Assembly (NCBI RefSeq): GCF_013041805.1
Contig: NZ_JABDRI010000020.1
Location: 1 to 64,000, forward strand
Reading direction: 5' to 3'
Length of the DNA stretch: 64,000 nt
Source: Lutibacter sp.
Lineage (GTDB): Bacteria; Bacteroidota; Bacteroidia; Flavobacteriales; Flavobacteriaceae
Positions within the stretch are counted from its first letter, which is position 1; the number at the start of each line of letters is the position of its first letter. The notes under the pieces were generated by a model. The model was given only the letters and a program-made list of their open reading frames with translations. It did no database searches and had not been told where the DNA came from. The translations under genes and the position numbers were made by a program. Positions 62,768 through 64,000 of the stretch are shown piece after piece.

Positions 62768-64000
62768 TTATAATTTCACCAAACTATTAGGTGAAATAGA
62801 TACTAGTTTATTTTTCACTCTAATTTCTAAATCTTCGGATCCATCTAGTTCAAATAAAATTTCCGTTTGTTTTACTATTATTTTAAGAATTTGATTTCTA
62901 AAGTTAATGGTAAATGAATAAGAGTCCCACTCTTTAGGTATCTGCGGATTAAAAGATAAATTACCATTTTCACAAACACGCATTCCACCAAAACCTTGTA
63001 CAATTGACATCCAAGTTCCTGCCATACTCGTAATATGGCAACCCTCATCTACTTCATGATTGTAATCATCTAAATCTAAACGAGCCGTGCGAAGATATTG
63101 CTCATATGCTTTAGGCATTCTATCTATAGATGCAGCTAAAATCGAATGAACACAAGGAGATAATGAAGATTCATGAACAGTTAATGGTTCATAAAAATCA
63201 AAGTGACGTTCAATTTCTTCCCTGGAAAATTTATGTTCAAATAAATAAATTCCTTGTAAAACATCTGCTTGCTTTATATAACAAGAACGTAAAATACGGT
63301 CCCAAGACCATTTTTGATTTATTGGCCTTTCTTCTTTTGGTAAATCGCTTACTGGAATTAGTTCTTTATCTAAAAAACCATCTTGTTGCAAATAAACATT
63401 GTATTTTTCACTAAATGGAAAATACATGTTTTCTGCCACTTTCAACCAATTGAAGGTTTCGTCACCATTTAAATTTGTTTTTTCTTGAATTCTTTTAAAA
63501 TCTTCAGGATACTCAAGATTCACTTTGTTTAGGCATTCAACGGCATACTCAATACACCATTTTGCCAGATAATTAGTGTAATAATTATTATTAATGTTAT
63601 TTTCGTATTCGTTTGGACCTGTAACGCCCAGAATTACATATTTATTTTTATCTGCTGAAAAATTAGCTCTTTGATGCCAGAAACGTGCAATTGCGATAAT
63701 TACTTCTAGTCCAAATTTTGCGATATATTCGAAATCTTGCGTATAATTTACGTAATTGTAAATTCCATAAACCATAGCGCCATTTCTATGAATTTCTTCA
63801 AAAGTAATTTCCCATTCATTATGACATTCTTCACCGTTCATAGTGACCATTGGATATAATGCAGCTCCATTTTTAAACCCTAATTTCTGTGCATTTTCAA
63901 TGGCTTTATCTAGCTGATTGTAACGGTATAAAAGTAGGTTTTTTGCAACATGAGAACTTTTGGTTCCCATATAAAAAGGAATACAATAAGCCTCGGTATC
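62768..64000 (-). CDS. GH65 maltose phosphorylase-like protein (partial, cut by right edge)
   Basis: The last 410 codons of a cytoplasmic glycoside phosphorylase; the frame stays open through base 64000, so the gene begins outside the window and an internal Met at 63970 is not its start. The visible part opens DTEAYCIPFY, continues VAKNLLLYRYNQLDKAIENA and contains NGEECHNEWEITFEEIHRNG, the block with the general acid of GH65. Maltose phosphorylase splits maltose with phosphate to glucose and beta-glucose-1-phosphate. It heads the visible operon. Confidence 0.93.
   Translation of the reverse strand, partial: DTEAYCIPFYMGTKSSHVAKNLLLYRYNQLDKAIENAQKLGFKNGAALYPMVTMNGEECHNEWEITFEEIHRNGAMVYGIYNYVNYTQDFEYIAKFGLEVIIAIARFWHQRANFSADKNKYVILGVTGPNEYENNINNNYYTNYLAKWCIEYAVECLNKVNLEYPEDFKRIQEKTNLNGDETFNWLKVAENMYFPFSEKYNVYLQQDGFLDKELIPVSDLPKEERPINQKWSWDRILRSCYIKQADVLQGIYLFEHKFSREEIERHFDFYEPLTVHESSLSPCVHSILAASIDRMPKAYEQYLRTARLDLDDYNHEVDEGCHITSMAGTWMSIVQGFGGMRVCENGNLSFNPQIPKEWDSYSFTINFRNQILKIIVKQTEILFELDGSEDLEIRVKNKLVSISPNSLVKL

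Noticed and set aside
63942-64000. Met at 63970 as the start of the GH65 gene
   Set aside because: The frame is open upstream and encodes DTEAYCIPFY, a conserved GH65 block, so the gene extends past the window.

Overview
The window is chromosomal DNA of an AT-rich Bacteroidota, almost certainly a member of the Flavobacteriaceae. The evidence is a type IX secretion/gliding locus (porV, porU, gldJ), a free-standing T9SS sorting domain, recurrent flavobacterial -7 promoter boxes (TAnnTTTG), few Shine-Dalgarno sequences, many short SpII lipoprotein signals, and a SusA/SusB-like maltodextrin cluster. I see no prophage, insertion sequence, integrase, CRISPR array or plasmid functions. The window reads as ordinary core genome plus one carbohydrate-utilisation locus.

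Layout. 1-9.2 kb (mostly minus): an ABC exporter (cut by the left edge) behind truA, a divergent YfcE-type phosphoesterase, a DUF349 repeat protein, an operon of two tandem PopT/DUF368 undecaprenyl-phosphate translocase paralogues with aroE, and a TPR protein. 9.3-16.7 kb (plus): pyrR-pyrB-(STAS-like protein)-(mini T9SS sorting-domain protein)-rnz, then a 7-TM protein overlapping a methyltransferase, a tRNA-dihydrouridine synthase, a GNAT and a GhrA-like dehydrogenase. 16.7-25.3 kb: a second ABC exporter, the cbpA/cbpM chaperone pair, a CoA-binding protein, a methyltransferase with a UbiA-like membrane protein, and gcvP. 25.3-36.1 kb: a long regulatory intergenic region leading to pdhA-pdhC, a small Cys/His protein, rpmE (type B L31), two lipoproteins, a GNAT, the SDR-SprT-manC-DUF389 run, and tRNA-Tyr and tRNA-Lys. 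36.2-45.6 kb (minus): mlaF/mlaE-like lipid ABC transporter, a lipoprotein, a FabH-like synthase, a truncated haemoglobin, cdd, porV and porU. 45.8-48.8 kb (plus): gldJ and murF. 48.8-64 kb (minus): a BadF-type sugar kinase, gapA, pfkA and a seven-gene maltodextrin operon (GH65, GH13, esterase, GH31, GH13, GH97, GH13), cut by the right edge.

How it fits together. The right-hand block describes one route: periplasmic or surface lipoprotein amylases, a GH97 and a GH31 glucosidase trim alpha-glucans, a GH65 phosphorylase splits maltose inside the cell, and pfkA-gapA next door carry out glycolytic steps, with a sugar kinase. PorV/PorU/GldJ form the conserved secretion/gliding locus, and the CTD-only mini-protein in the pyrimidine operon is a possible substrate of it.

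Most notable signals: (i) a CTD-only secreted protein translationally coupled to rnz; (ii) an operator-like array of AAAATAGT sites around the pdhA promoter; (iii) a duplicated GC-rich 14-mer between gcvP and pdhA; (iv) a probable unannotated plus-strand transcript (24-codon ORF plus terminator) near 20.5 kb; (v) a UbiA-like protein that has lost its first Asp-rich motif; (vi) tandem PopT paralogues. I did not find a convincing wholly new multi-gene system.
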